A DNA stretch of 64,000 nt from Paenilisteria riparia FSL S10-1204 (GTDB lineage Bacteria; Bacillota; Bacilli; Lactobacillales; Listeriaceae), in assembly GCF_000525995.1 (NCBI RefSeq), contig NZ_AODL01000025.1:78633-142632 (forward strand). The letters are read 5' to 3'. Within the stretch, counting starts at the first letter, position 1; the number at the start of each line of letters is the position of its first letter. Made by a program: the position numbers and the translations under genes. The notes beneath the pieces are model-generated. The model was given only the letters and a program-made list of their open reading frames with translations, had not been told where the DNA came from and did no database searches. Positions 31,280 to 40,340 of the stretch are shown in pieces.

Positions 31280-32609
31280 TTACGCTAAATCTTGTTGCAT
31301 CTCTTCATTTATCTCTACTCGCATCGTGATAATACGAGATTCCTTCATCTCCGTTACAATAAAAGTGAATTGCTCGTACTCTAAAATAACCTCATCGTCA
31401 TCCTCAGGAATCGCTTTAATTTGCGTTAAAACAAAACCTGCAATCGTATCAATTCCTTTGTCAGGCAATGTCACATGAAAACGCTCATTGAAATCATCAA
31501 TCGCCATACCGCCCTCAACAATGAACGTGCGCGCATCAAGCATCTTTACCTCATCCGTAATCGCATCGTACTCATCATCAATTTCACCGACAATCTCTTC
31601 CAACAAATCTTCCACCGTAACAAGCCCCGCAACACCACCGTATTCGTCCATCAATATCGCCATTTGGTTATGCGATTTCTGCATTTCTTTCAACAAATCA
31701 TCTACAAAAATCGTTTCTGGCACAAAAAATGCCTCTTTTACCAGTAACTTCACGTCAATATTATCAAAACCATACTTTCGCGCCGCCGCAAAAAAAATCT
31801 TTCATATGCAGAATACCATACACCGAGTCCATATCGTCTAAATAAACCGGAATCCTCGAAAAATTCTTTTCCAAAAGCTTATCTACCAACACGCTCGAAT
31901 CCTCATTTGCGTCAATCATAAAGCTATCCGTACGCGGAACCATTACTTCTTTTGCGTAAATCGTGTCCATTTCAAAAACGCCACGAAGCATTGCCAGTTC
32001 AGCGTTTTCGATGGCACCGTCGCGTCTTCCCGTTTCAATAATTAGCTGCATTTCCTCACGTGTCATTTTTTCATCTGACTCGCCTTTGTCCATCCGCGTT
32101 AATTTCACTAACACGTTCGTCGATAGCGACAAAAACTTAACGAACGGCGTCAAAATCGTGCTAATAATTAGAATCGGTCGTACTGCAAAACGAGAAATTG
32201 CCTCCGCTTTCTGCAAAGCAATCCGTTTCGGGTAAAGCTCACCAAAAACCAGCGTAACATAAGATAAAATAATCGTTACAACGACTACAGCCATCTCATT
32301 CGCAAAAGCCGTTCCACCAAATCGTGTTCCTAAAACAGACGCAATACTTGTGGCCGCCGCGGCACTGGAGAAGAATCCAGCAAGCGTAATACCAACTTGA
32401 ATTGTCGCAATAAACCGGCTTGGGTCATCAATCAATTTGACTAATAATACAGCCTTTTTATCGCCCTGTTCTGCTTGGGAACGCACTCGGTTTTTGTTCA
32501 GTGATACTAATGCCATCTCCGCCGAAGCAAAGAACGCATTGAGCAACGTTAACACCGCAATAAGAATTAATTGTACAATAATCTGCTGACTCTCGGGGTC
32601 AGGGTTCAT
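31280..32609 (-). pseudogene. CNNM/CBS/CorC-domain membrane protein (HlyC/CorC family), frameshifted at A8
   Basis: The upstream frame carries a DUF21/CNNM domain with an N-terminal helix and about three more TMs (IVQLILIAVLTLLNAFFASAEMALVSLN; ALQKAEAISRFAVRPILIISTIL) and the start of a CBS pair (VMVPRTDSFMIDANEDSSVLVDKLLEKNFSRIPVYLDDMDSVYGILHMKD). The downstream frame carries the second CBS motif (EYGGVAGLVTVEDLLEEIVGEIDDEYD) and the C-terminal CorC domain. They join as KDFFAARKYGFDN-type sequence if the run of eight at 31790-31797 is seven, for 442 residues. The family includes magnesium/cobalt exporters (MpfA-like). A functional chromosomal gene is expected here, so the break may be an error. 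Confidence 0.82.
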
Positions 32610-32697
32610 CTAACCATCCACTCCTCTTAAAAATACTCACACGCACAAAAATGCGATATCAAAAGTTTACCATGTTTTAGCGCTTCATCGCAAGAAA

Positions 32698-33399
32698 TCA
32701 CAATTCTTTAAAAACACTGACAGCATCATCTTGAATCATCGTAAACGGGAATGGCAAGCGCAAAAGCTCTTGATTTACCGCAAAAACAACACTTCCCTTT
32801 TTCCGATAATCCGTTAAATTACAAAACGGGCTTACCTTAAAAGAAGTTCCCACAATGACAATCAAATCCGCATGTGTCACCGCGTGCAGCGCTCCATTAA
32901 TCGCATCTTCCGGCAAGCCTTCCTCGTACAACACCACATCTGGGCGAATAATCCCTCCGCCACATTCCGCATGCTTATCCGATTCCAAATACTGCTCTGC
33001 ACGCACCGTCGCACCGCACTTCTGGCAATGACACCGATACAAACTCCCATGAAACTCCACAACATTTCGTGATCCCGCAAGCCCGTGCAGTCCGTCAATA
33101 TTTTGCGTCACCACCGTCACCTGTTTTCCGTCACGCCGCTCGATTTCCGCCATTTTTTCATGAATCGAATTTGGTATCGCGTTCGGATAATACATATTGT
33201 CCCGCACAAACGCATAAAAAACGTCCGGCTCCTCACGCAAACACGTCGCACTCAGCAAATACTCCGGATTTCTCCGTCCCGTATACAACCCATTCTTCGA
33301 CCGATAATCCGGAATCCCCGATGGCACCGACACACCAGCCCCCGTCAGAAACACAATCCGCTCACTACTCGAGAGCATCTCCTTCAACGTCCCCATCAT
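32698..33399 (-). CDS. Sir2-family NAD-dependent protein deacylase
   Basis: The 233-residue protein has the sirtuin motifs GAGVSVPSGIPDYRS (20-34), TQNIDGLHGLAGS, the catalytic His in VEFHGSLYRC and VGTSFKVSPFCNL. The zinc module is CHCQKCG followed by HAECGGGIIRP. The second half normally has two cysteines and here offers one Cys and a nearby His, so the fourth ligand is uncertain. GLPEDAINGA follows as in bacterial CobB-type enzymes. The loop between the first and second halves has YPNAIPNSIH, as in Staphylococcus and Listeria sirtuins. It overlaps the preceding gene by four bases (ATGA), suggesting coupled translation. Confidence 0.85.
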   Translation of the reverse strand: MMGTLKEMLSSSERIVFLTGAGVSVPSGIPDYRSKNGLYTGRRNPEYLLSATCLREEPDVFYAFVRDNMYYPNAIPNSIHEKMAEIERRDGKQVTVVTQNIDGLHGLAGSRNVVEFHGSLYRCHCQKCGATVRAEQYLESDKHAECGGGIIRPDVVLYEEGLPEDAINGALHAVTHADLIVIVGTSFKVSPFCNLTDYRKKGSVVFAVNQELLRLPFPFTMIQDDAVSVFKEL

Positions 33400-33668
33400 T
33401 CCGCCTCCCGTTCAAACGCCCGATTTTTCCAACTCCACCATTTCAAAAGCTGCGGATCAGGTTCCTCCGTCTCCACAAAATAAATCGCACACCGAAACGT
33501 ATACAAAACGCAAGGATCAACCTGCGTCCCCTCGAATTCACATAGCAATTCATACAAGTGCAGCGGATTTTTCCCATTCAAGTCTGCCATTTTATACACA
33601 CCAATATTATGTAGCGCCTCACCCAAGCGCTTTCCAATCCCAGGAATTTGCAGTAATTCGTCTTTCAT
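33396..33668 (-). CDS. Helix-hairpin-helix protein (Cdd1/pathogenicity-locus-like)
   Basis: The 90-residue protein begins MKDELLQIPGIGKRLGEALHNIGVYKMADLNGKNP, a helix-hairpin-helix motif (IPGIGKRLGEAL), then YELLCEFEGTQVDPCVLYTFRCAIYFVE and KWWSWKN, which is the pattern of the small Cdd1-like family. I chose the ATG at 33668 because GGAGG lies 8 nt upstream, inside the longer ORF. It overlaps the sirtuin start by four bases. The family is thought to bind DNA; its role here is unknown. Confidence 0.7.
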   Translation of the reverse strand: MKDELLQIPGIGKRLGEALHNIGVYKMADLNGKNPLHLYELLCEFEGTQVDPCVLYTFRCAIYFVETEEPDPQLLKWWSWKNRAFEREAE

Positions 33669-33769
33669 CACGCACGCCTCCATTCCCTCTCATTTTAACA
33701 CAGTTTCCTTGTTCTCATACATCACAATCTATATGGCAAAATCCCCTAACAAATACATTAAAATAAAAG

Positions 33770-33803
33770 AACCCCCACATGTCATCACAACACGCGAGGG
33801 TTT
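33770..33803 (-). terminator. Terminator of the SH3-like protein gene
   Basis: On the minus strand AACCCTC and GGGGGTT arms with extended G-U pairing are followed by CTTTTATTTT. Confidence 0.6.
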
Positions 33804-33807
33804 CCAA

Positions 33808-34167
33808 CTATTTCAGAGATTTATTATCTAATTTTTCAAGAGGAACCCAACCAACGTTACCGTCCTCATCCACACACCAAGCCCAGCCGTTAAGCTCCCG
33901 ATTACTCTCCACCGTGTCGCCAGCCTTAACAGCCAGTTCGCGCGCAGAATAATCTTCCGTCGCCGTTCCAGACTTCGCATCTGGGCTGTCACGCGAAATA
34001 ATTTGTTCCGGCACCCAACCAGTGGCCCCAGTTATTTTTGCCGTACAAGAAATCCATTTCGTGTCGCCGTCCCGTCTGCCAATCCGCAATGCTTCATTTT
34101 TATTAATGAAAAGCGGAGGTCCTGGCTCAGGCTGATGCGCCGTTTTTACAAGGTATTGTGTATTCAT
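33808..34167 (-). CDS. Protein with two SH3-like domains
   Basis: The 119-residue protein consists of two bacterial SH3-like units: WISCTAKITGATGWVPEQII (first) and DYSARELAVKAGDTVESNRELNGWAWCVDEDGNVGWVPLEKL (second), each with the GWVP signature of SH3 folds. There is no signal peptide, so it is probably cytoplasmic. The start ATG at 34167 overlaps the stop of the aldolase gene (TAATG), so its translation is likely coupled. A frame extends seven codons upstream but within the aldolase end. The binding partner is unknown. Confidence 0.7.
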   Translation of the reverse strand: MNTQYLVKTAHQPEPGPPLFINKNEALRIGRRDGDTKWISCTAKITGATGWVPEQIISRDSPDAKSGTATEDYSARELAVKAGDTVESNRELNGWAWCVDEDGNVGWVPLEKLDNKSLK

Positions 34168-34811
34168 TATTTTTGCGCCTTTTCCCAATCCGCTAAGAAT
34201 TTCTCGATTCCCGAATCAGTCAGCGGGTGCTTCAACATTTGCTCGAAAACTTTATAAGGAACCGTCGCGATATCCGCACCCGCACGTGCACACTCAATCA
34301 CATGAATCGGATGACGCACACTAGCCGAAATAATTTCCGTTTCAATTCCGTGGACTTTGAAAATCTCCGCAATATCCCGAATCAAAATTAAACCGTCCGA
34401 ACCAATATCGTCCAACCGTCCTAAGAACGGCGATACATATGTAGCACCCGCACGTGCCGCAAGTAAAGCCTGAGCCGCTGAGAAGACAAGCGTCACATTC
34501 GTCTTGATTCCTTCCTTATTCAACACCGCAACTGCCGCCATACCTTCACCAGTCATCGGAATTTTAACAACCATATTCGGATGGATTTTCGCAATTTCGC
34601 GACCTTCTTCAATCATTTTTTCTGCCTCTAAACTTACTACTTCTCCGCTGATTGGCCCGTCCACAATCGACGTAATCTCTTGAATAACCTGATTAAAATC
34701 GCGCCCTTCTTTTGCAATCAGTGACGGATTTGTCGTCACCCCAGCAATAAATCCCATCCGGTTCGCTTTACGAATTTCCTCTACATTGGCAGTATCAATA
34801 AAAAATTTCAT
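34167..34811 (-). CDS. Fructose-6-phosphate aldolase / short transaldolase family
   Basis: The 214-residue protein has the short-transaldolase pattern: [16 protein letters not shown] at the start, [13 protein letters not shown], the Schiff-base lysine in MVVKIPMT (near residue 85), [33 protein letters not shown] and [15 protein letters not shown] at the end. Length fits the FSA/MipB subfamily rather than long transaldolases. These enzymes split or rearrange fructose 6-phosphate, or perform sedoheptulose 7-phosphate chemistry. The start at 34811 follows AAAGGAGG by six bases; the ATG six bases upstream is too close to that site. Confidence 0.88.
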   Translation of the reverse strand: MKFFIDTANVEEIRKANRMGFIAGVTTNPSLIAKEGRDFNQVIQEITSIVDGPISGEVVSLEAEKMIEEGREIAKIHPNMVVKIPMTGEGMAAVAVLNKEGIKTNVTLVFSAAQALLAARAGATYVSPFLGRLDDIGSDGLILIRDIAEIFKVHGIETEIISASVRHPIHVIECARAGADIATVPYKVFEQMLKHPLTDSGIEKFLADWEKAQK

Positions 34812-34829
34812 GTTCATCCTCCTTTATAT

Positions 34830-34960
34830 GAGGTTGAGACAAAACTCAAAATAAGGCAACATCGCCCATTCTATTCCTTGAAGCTGTAACTCACTTTTTT
34901 CGAAAAGCCTCAATAATGCGAGCACTTGTCGCCGATTTATTTGGGTGATGTCCCAAACTC
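34830..34960 (-). ncRNA. Putative structured leader or repeat before the aldolase gene
   Basis: The minus strand from GAGTTTGGGACA (34960-34949) to TGTCTCAACCTC (34841-34830) is bounded by arms that pair over 12 nt with two G-U or mismatched positions, about 107 nt apart. It ends just before the aldolase RBS. An overlapping 73-codon frame is judged non-coding. No known riboswitch consensus was recognised. Confidence 0.35.
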
Positions 34961-35024
34961 TTTCAAATTTCACCACCATTGTATACCCTTTCCTGACAAA
35001 TGTCTTCCAAAACGCTTGTACAAT

Positions 35025-35061
35025 AAAAAGCAAGTGATAATTCAACTCATCACTCGCTTTA
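35025..35061 (-). terminator. Terminator of the Crp/Fnr-type gene
   Basis: On the minus strand AAAGCGAGTGAT and ATCACTTGCTTT pair over 12 bp with one G-U, then TTT follows. It lies just past the stop at 35082. Confidence 0.75.
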
Positions 35062-35081
35062 ATTCAACTATTAAGTAATTT

Positions 35082-35752
35082 CTATAATCTATCTCTCTCC
35101 ACTATAAGCAATGGCTTCGGTCGATTGCGAATAATTCCCGTTTCAATCAACTTCATTACCGTATGCGCCACATATTCGCGTGACGTATTGGTATACCTAG
35201 CTAGCACTTCTTGCGTAATCTGGCGGGGCAAAATGATACCATCTTCCGTTAGTGTACCCAACTCCAGTCCACATTTCAACAATGCCTTCTTAATTCTCTC
35301 TTCTTTCTTAAAAAAGGTTATCTTGGAGAAGTATTGAGATTCCCGTAGTTCTTCTGCTAAATACTGCACCATGAAAAGTTATTCTCTTCTGCCTGATCTA
35401 GGATAGAGAATAAAAATGTGCTGTCTACCTCCATGATTTCCCCATGTCCTAAGCTCTGCATCACAGCATTTGGCTCCCACAAGTCATAATACAAATGGTA
35501 TAAGCCAAAACTATCATGCTTTCCAAGAAAACGAGTAATGCCACCTTTGGGTTTATCGTTTGGCATAACAACACCATAGATACCACTCAAAATGAAGTAA
35601 ACTTTAAATTCATCGCCTTGTTTACTCGCTAATACTTCACCTTTTTTGTTACGTTTAATAGAACAATATTTTTTAAAATCTGGATGTTCAAAACAGTGTT
35701 CTATTAATTTTGATACAGTAATTGTTGACTTACGCTCTTTTAAAAATAGCAT
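35082..35752 (-). pseudogene. Crp/Fnr-family transcriptional regulator, frameshifted
   Basis: The first frame holds a cyclic-nucleotide-binding-type beta-roll (KKYCSIKRNKKGEVLASKQGDEFKVYFILSGIYGVVMPND, then DSFGLYHLYYD). The second holds the dimerisation helix and winged helix (FKKEERIKKALLKCGLELG, ILPRQITQEVLARYTNTSREYVAHTVMKLIETGII). Adding one base to the AAAA at 35374-35377 (T run on the coding strand) joins EENNF to FMVQYLAEEL in a 223-residue protein of normal PrfA/Crp length. The beta-roll lacks a clear cAMP-binding Arg-Ser pair, as in PrfA-like members. The start at 35752 follows AGAGAG. It is divergent from the ABC exporter. Confidence 0.75.
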
Positions 35753-35983
35753 GGCTCTCTTCTCACTTTCTACTTGATGTATTTTTGAATTATAACACAT
35801 GATAACTAAAATTCCCAATCAACTAATGTTAGATAGTTTTTATAATTGAGTCGATAAGTAAAAATTAAGCGGTTATTAGATTATAATTGTAACATAAAAA
35901 CCTATAAAGGTGTTAAATTCTTCTTTTTTTGTTAAATTTTTTAAATATATATTATTTAAACCTTAATTGTGATTTATATTACA

Positions 35984-36025
35984 TTCATAGCTGTTCATAT
36001 TCCATTCATATTAATGTTTTATAGT
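35984..36025 (+). promoter_or_regulatory. Phased TTCATA direct repeats upstream of the ABC exporter
   Basis: TTCATA occurs at 35984, 35994 and 36005, spacing 10 and 11 nt, that is one helical turn. A possible -10 TATAGT follows at 36020-36025. Direct repeats on one face of DNA are typical for OmpR-type response regulators; one is encoded two genes downstream. Confidence 0.45.
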
Positions 36026-36074
36026 AATGGGGCTGGAGGGGAAATCCTCGTATATACAGAAAGGACTGGAATAC

Positions 36075-37814
36075 ATGAAAAACAAAAAAACAGAATCATC
36101 TTATAGCTGGAGGCAATTTTTTCAATTACTCGTTTCTACACGACCATCAAAAACTGTTATTATCACTGGTTTTTTGGCTAGCTTAATCACAACAGGGGCT
36201 GGGCTACTCATCCCGCTATTTACAAAAAACCTAATTGATGGCTTCTCACCGTCATCCTTAAGCTGGCAACTCATTACAACGATTGTCGCCGTTTTTGTGC
36301 TACAAGCCGTAACGAATGGCTTTGCAATTTTCCTACTTAACCTTATGGGGCAACGAATGGTCGCCTCTATGCGCGAAAAACTATGGAAGAAAACATTGAA
36401 CTTGCCAGTATCTTATTTCGATAATACAAAATCTGGCGAAATGGTCAGCCGGATGGTCAATGACACCGTTGTGATTAAAGAACTCATTGCAGACAGCTTA
36501 CCTCAATTCGTCACGGGGATTATTTCCGTCGTTGGCTCACTCATCATACTGTTCATCATGGACTGGAAAATGACATTATTACTACTCGTAGCTGTTCCTG
36601 TGACCGCCGTAATTGTGGCGCCGCTTGGACAAAAAATGTTTAAAATATCTCGCGGCATGCAAAAAGAAACCGCTGAATTCACTGGTTCTATCAGCCAAAC
36701 ACTATCCGAAGCACGCCTTGTTAAATCATCCAATGCCGAAACAAAAGAAATTCAAAACGGAACAGCAGGCATCCATCGCCTTCTTAGATTTGGCGTTCGC
36801 GAAGCTAAAATCACTGCTATCATTGGACCTTTAATGCTATTCGTTATTATGGGCGTTATTGTAGGTATTATCGGTTACGGCGGAATCCGCGTCGCAGCTG
36901 GCACGCTATCAACAGGTACACTCATCGCTTTCTTGCTTTACTTATTCCAAATTATCGTTCCGGTTACAACATTCGTCACCTTCTTCACACAACTTCAAAA
37001 ATCAAAAGGTGCTACAGAGCGTATCTCTGAAATTTTGGAGCACGAAGAAGAAAACATTTATGATGGTGAAAATGTTGACATTTCTGGAAAGAAAATTACT
37101 GCAAGCAATCTCTTTTTCTCCTATAATGAAGATGAACCTATTTTGCAGGACATTTCGTTTGAGACAAACCCCGGTGAAGTCATTGCCTTTGCTGGACCTA
37201 GTGGTGGCGGTAAATCAACATTGTTTGCGATTTTAGAACGTTACTATCAAGCCAAATCGGGAAACATTACTGTAGGCGGTCAATCGCTAAGTGACATTTC
37301 GATTCATTCGTGGCGGAGCCAAATTGGCTACGTTTCCCAAGAAAGTGCGATGTTATCTGGTACCATTCGCGACAATCTGTGCTATGGTTTAGATAAGGAA
37401 TTCAGCGACAACGAACTCTGGGCTGTTACAAAGCTCGCCTATGCAGACACTTTTATCGCAAAATTACCAAATCAACTGGATACAGAAGTTGGTGAACGCG
37501 GCGTGAAACTTTCTGGTGGACAACGTCAACGTATTGCAATTGCTCGTGCCTTCTTGCGGAATCCAAAAATCTTGATGCTGGATGAAGCAACTGCAAGCTT
37601 AGATAGCCAATCTGAACGCATTGTCCAACAAGCCTTGGCAAATTTAATGGAAGGCCGAACAACATTTGTCATTGCCCATCGCCTATCCACTATCGTTAAC
37701 GCAAATCAAATCTTATTTATCGAACACGGCGAAATCACAGGCCGTGGAACACATAGCGAGCTCGTGGCAAGCCACCCACTTTACGCAACATTTGCTGAGC
37801 AACAGCTAACTTAA
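36075..37814 (+). CDS. ABC exporter, multidrug type (fused permease-ATPase half-transporter)
   Basis: The 579-residue protein has a six-TM exporter domain (about 20-320; VIITGFLASLITTGAGLLIPLFTKNLIDG, the SGEMVSRMVNDTVVIKELI intracellular loop, and ASMREKLWKKTLNLPVSYFDNTKSGE) and a C-terminal ATPase with Walker A GPSGGGKST, signature LSGGQRQRIAIARAFLRNPK, Walker B ILMLDEATASLD and H-loop IAHRLSTI. It matches BmrA/LmrA-type homodimeric drug exporters. The start at 36075 follows AAAGGA. It precedes a two-component system, as in Bacillus drug-sensing modules, so induction by a membrane-active compound is likely (inference). Confidence 0.9.
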   Translation: MKNKKTESSYSWRQFFQLLVSTRPSKTVIITGFLASLITTGAGLLIPLFTKNLIDGFSPSSLSWQLITTIVAVFVLQAVTNGFAIFLLNLMGQRMVASMREKLWKKTLNLPVSYFDNTKSGEMVSRMVNDTVVIKELIADSLPQFVTGIISVVGSLIILFIMDWKMTLLLLVAVPVTAVIVAPLGQKMFKISRGMQKETAEFTGSISQTLSEARLVKSSNAETKEIQNGTAGIHRLLRFGVREAKITAIIGPLMLFVIMGVIVGIIGYGGIRVAAGTLSTGTLIAFLLYLFQIIVPVTTFVTFFTQLQKSKGATERISEILEHEEENIYDGENVDISGKKITASNLFFSYNEDEPILQDISFETNPGEVIAFAGPSGGGKSTLFAILERYYQAKSGNITVGGQSLSDISIHSWRSQIGYVSQESAMLSGTIRDNLCYGLDKEFSDNELWAVTKLAYADTFIAKLPNQLDTEVGERGVKLSGGQRQRIAIARAFLRNPKILMLDEATASLDSQSERIVQQALANLMEGRTTFVIAHRLSTIVNANQILFIEHGEITGRGTHSELVASHPLYATFAEQQLT

Positions 37815-37820
37815 TTAATT

Positions 37821-37964
37821 TATTCCCCGGGAAATAACCAGGCGGTGCCTACAAACTTCAGCGTGTCGACAAATGCTCAGTTCCTAGGCAAGGAATAATC
37901 CTTTACGTCGAATAGTTCCTGCAATGGACGTTTATCCGCACACTGAAATATTTCCCGGGAAATA
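37821..37964. repeat. Long-stem intergenic element E2, relative of E1
   Basis: Outer palindromic arms (TATTCCCCGGGAAATA at 37821, TATTTCCCGGGAAATA at 37949) enclose imperfect inner arms (TTCAGCGTG at 37857 against CACACTGAA near 37939). The part at 37859-37891 matches 26 of 33 positions with E1 (12314-12346), including CGACAA, GCT and TCCTAGGCAA. The element separates the ABC exporter from the response regulator. It could act as a terminator or processing site; function unknown. Confidence 0.6.
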
Positions 37965-37992
37965 TTTTTACATATGGATTGGAGGTAGTGTC

Positions 37993-38664
37993 ATGAATCG
38001 TATTTTAATGGTGGATGATGATAGTAATATTCGCGAGCTAGTTACTATTTTTTTAGAAAAAGAGGGCTTTACTGTTTTTAATGCACAGGATGGTGTTGAC
38101 GCGCTTTCTGTTTTAGAAAAAACGACGGTGGATCTTGCTATCATTGATATTATGATGCCAAATATGGATGGTTGGGAACTGTGTAGCGCGATTAAAAGCT
38201 TTCAAGAAATTCCAGTTATTTTTCTAACGGCACGTGGTGAAATTGAGCAGAAAATTAAAGGTTTTAGCCTCGGCGCTGATGATTATGTCGTCAAACCATT
38301 CGCGCCTGAGGAACTTGTTGCAAGAATTCGTGTACTTTTGAAACGCTATCAGATTTTGGCGACGCAAGAAATACGTATTGGTAACATCTCTTTAAATGAA
38401 AAAGACATGCTCGTTACTAGCCAAAGAAAAGTCATGACACTGCCGCTCAAAGAATTCCAGTTGCTTTTTCGTCTTGCGAGTTACCCTGATAAAACTTTTT
38501 CACGTGAGCAACTCATCGAAGAAATCTGGGGCTATGACTACGAAGGTGACGAGCGAACGGTAGATGTTCACATTAAACGGCTTCGCGAGAAATTTCCTAT
38601 CGAACAATCTGGTTTTACTATACGCACCATTCGTGGACTTGGTTATCGTTTGGAGGAATTGTAA
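37993..38664 (+). CDS. OmpR/PhoB-family response regulator
   Basis: The 223-residue protein has a receiver domain (MNRILMVDDDSNIREL; phospho-acceptor Asp in DLAIIDIMMPNMDGW near 51; Thr in FLTARGE; Lys in DYVVKPF) and a C-terminal winged helix (PLKEFQLLFRLASYPDKTFSREQLIEEIWGYDYEGDERTVDVHIKRLREK). I chose the ATG at 37993 because GGAGGTAGTGTC precedes it; the longer ORF runs into the E2 element. The histidine kinase follows without a gap. Likely target: the upstream ABC exporter. Confidence 0.92.
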   Translation: MNRILMVDDDSNIRELVTIFLEKEGFTVFNAQDGVDALSVLEKTTVDLAIIDIMMPNMDGWELCSAIKSFQEIPVIFLTARGEIEQKIKGFSLGADDYVVKPFAPEELVARIRVLLKRYQILATQEIRIGNISLNEKDMLVTSQRKVMTLPLKEFQLLFRLASYPDKTFSREQLIEEIWGYDYEGDERTVDVHIKRLREKFPIEQSGFTIRTIRGLGYRLEEL

Positions 38665-39714
38665 ATGAATCCAAAATTAAAAGCCGTTGGTAGTAGCCTT
38701 CTAGTTCTTACATTTCTTATTCTATGTAACCTCGGTTCCTACAGTATTTTCACTTGGCTAAAACATAAGTATAACTTTTCATGGCTCGGCATTTGGGAAC
38801 AAGCGACGATTGCAGGGGGGGCAATTATCATCATGCTCGCCGTTATTTTCACCGTTGGTCAATTCGTTTTCAGGCATGAAAAAGTCTATTTCAAATTGTT
38901 TCGCTCAGCTCTGGAAGAAATCGGCCGAGGCAACTTCCAAGTTAGCGAACAATTGCAATCTCTATATAAAATGGATGGTGGAAACATGCGTGAAACGGTC
39001 GTTCAAGTCGAAAAAATGGCACAGCAATTAGGCGAAATGGAAACGCTACGACAAGATTTCATCGCCAATGTGTCGCACGAAATCCAGTCACCGCTAACAT
39101 CAATCTCCGGCTTCACCAAATTGCTTCAGGATGATAGCTTTGATGAGGACAAACGGCGCCACTACCTAGATATCATTCAAGCTGAGACAACCCGTTTATC
39201 AAAAATAAGTGAGAACTTGCTCAAATTAACCGCACTCGAAAAAAATGATTATCAACTCAATCCAACTGAGTTCCGGCTAGACTACCAAATCCGCGACATC
39301 ATCCTAACTGCCGAACCACAGTGGCAAGGTAAGCAGCTTGACATCATACCAGAACTAACACCCACCAAAGTTTACGGTGACGAATCATTGCTGTACCAAG
39401 TTTGGCAAAACCTATTCCACAACGCCATCAAATTTACACCGAAAGGCGGCACCATTCGCGTTTCACTTGCTCAAAACAAGAATCAACAAACCGAGGTCAT
39501 CATTCAAGACAGCGGAATTGGTATTTCCAAAGAAAATCAATTACGTATTTTTGAACGGTTTTATAAAGCCGATGCTTCTCGTCAGGCTAAGATTGGTGGG
39601 AGTGGACTCGGACTTTCTATCGTGAAGCGCATTGCCGACCTGCATCAGGTAACGATTGTGGTTAATAGTGAGGAAGATGTAGGAACAACCATTACATTAC
39701 AAATGCCAAAATAA
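38665..39714 (+). CDS. Sensor histidine kinase
   Basis: The 349-residue protein has two N-terminal TMs (LLVLTFLILCNLGSYSIFTWL and ATIAGGAIIIMLAVIFTVGQFVF) with a very short extracellular loop, a linker, the H-box FIANVSHEIQSPLTSISGF (phospho-His near 137), N-box LYQVWQNLFHNAIKFTP, G1 DSGIGI, F FERFYKAD and G2 GGSGLGLSIVK. It is an intramembrane-sensing kinase by layout, a type usually linked with ABC transporters that respond to membrane-active drugs. In the H-box the usual LRTPL is IQSPL. ATG follows the regulator stop directly; RBS GGAGG is inside the regulator's end. Confidence 0.9.
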   Translation: MNPKLKAVGSSLLVLTFLILCNLGSYSIFTWLKHKYNFSWLGIWEQATIAGGAIIIMLAVIFTVGQFVFRHEKVYFKLFRSALEEIGRGNFQVSEQLQSLYKMDGGNMRETVVQVEKMAQQLGEMETLRQDFIANVSHEIQSPLTSISGFTKLLQDDSFDEDKRRHYLDIIQAETTRLSKISENLLKLTALEKNDYQLNPTEFRLDYQIRDIILTAEPQWQGKQLDIIPELTPTKVYGDESLLYQVWQNLFHNAIKFTPKGGTIRVSLAQNKNQQTEVIIQDSGIGISKENQLRIFERFYKADASRQAKIGGSGLGLSIVKRIADLHQVTIVVNSEEDVGTTITLQMPK

Positions 39715-39719
39715 GTCCT

Positions 39720-40340
39720 TTATTTATATGAAATTTGTTGCACGACTTGCGCGCGGTTATTTGCTTTTGTTATCGCCGAGATGACCGCTACGCCTTGTGC
39801 TCCAGCGTCGTGAATTGATAGTATATCTTTGGCTGTGATACCACCGATTGCGACGATTGGCAATGCAATTCCAGCTTTTCGAATGTCTTTAATGAGCTGC
39901 ACACCTGTTGCTGGCTGGGCATCTACTTTAGATGTTGTTTCGTAGATTGGCCCGACGCCGATGTAAGTTAATTCTGCTATATGAGCGGCTTCTTCGCCCT
40001 GTTCTAGTGTGTTGACAGAAAACCCGATCATCATTTTCTTAGCGCACGTAGCAATTACTTCTTGAATCGCCATGTCATCTTGGCCAACATGAATGCCGTC
40101 CGCCTCGATTTCGAGTGCCAAAGCCACATCATCATTTATAAAAAATGGAACTTGATACTGTTTGCAAAGTTTTTGGCACTGTTTTGCTAGTTTTTCAGGG
40201 TTTGCTAGTTTTTTCTCGCGGAATTGAAAACAGGTGATACCGGCTTGTAACGCGTCTTCGAGAACTTCGAGTAGTGTGTTTTCGGGTACATCTTGGGAGC
40301 CAGCGATGAAATAGACGGCTAACATTTCACTTGGTGTCAT
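39720..40340 (-). CDS. thiE: Thiamine-phosphate synthase
   Basis: The 206-residue TIM-barrel protein has CFQFREKKL (QxRxK pyrophosphate-binding motif near residue 40), PFFINDDVALALEIEADGIHVGQDDM, then YIGVGPIYETTSKVDAQPATGVQLIKDI and VAIGGITAKD, all typical of ThiE. It condenses HMP-PP and THZ-P to thiamine phosphate. It is the last gene of the tenA-thiM-thiD-thiE group and overlaps thiD by four bases. Without thiC or thiG in the window, the operon is a salvage pathway under a TPP riboswitch. Confidence 0.93.
   Translation of the reverse strand: MTPSEMLAVYFIAGSQDVPENTLLEVLEDALQAGITCFQFREKKLANPEKLAKQCQKLCKQYQVPFFINDDVALALEIEADGIHVGQDDMAIQEVIATCAKKMMIGFSVNTLEQGEEAAHIAELTYIGVGPIYETTSKVDAQPATGVQLIKDIRKAGIALPIVAIGGITAKDILSIHDAGAQGVAVISAITKANNRAQVVQQISYK

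Noticed and set aside
34824..35045. 73-codon minus-strand frame upstream of the aldolase gene
   Set aside because: Runs through the structured leader and part of a terminator; no RBS and no protein-like pattern.
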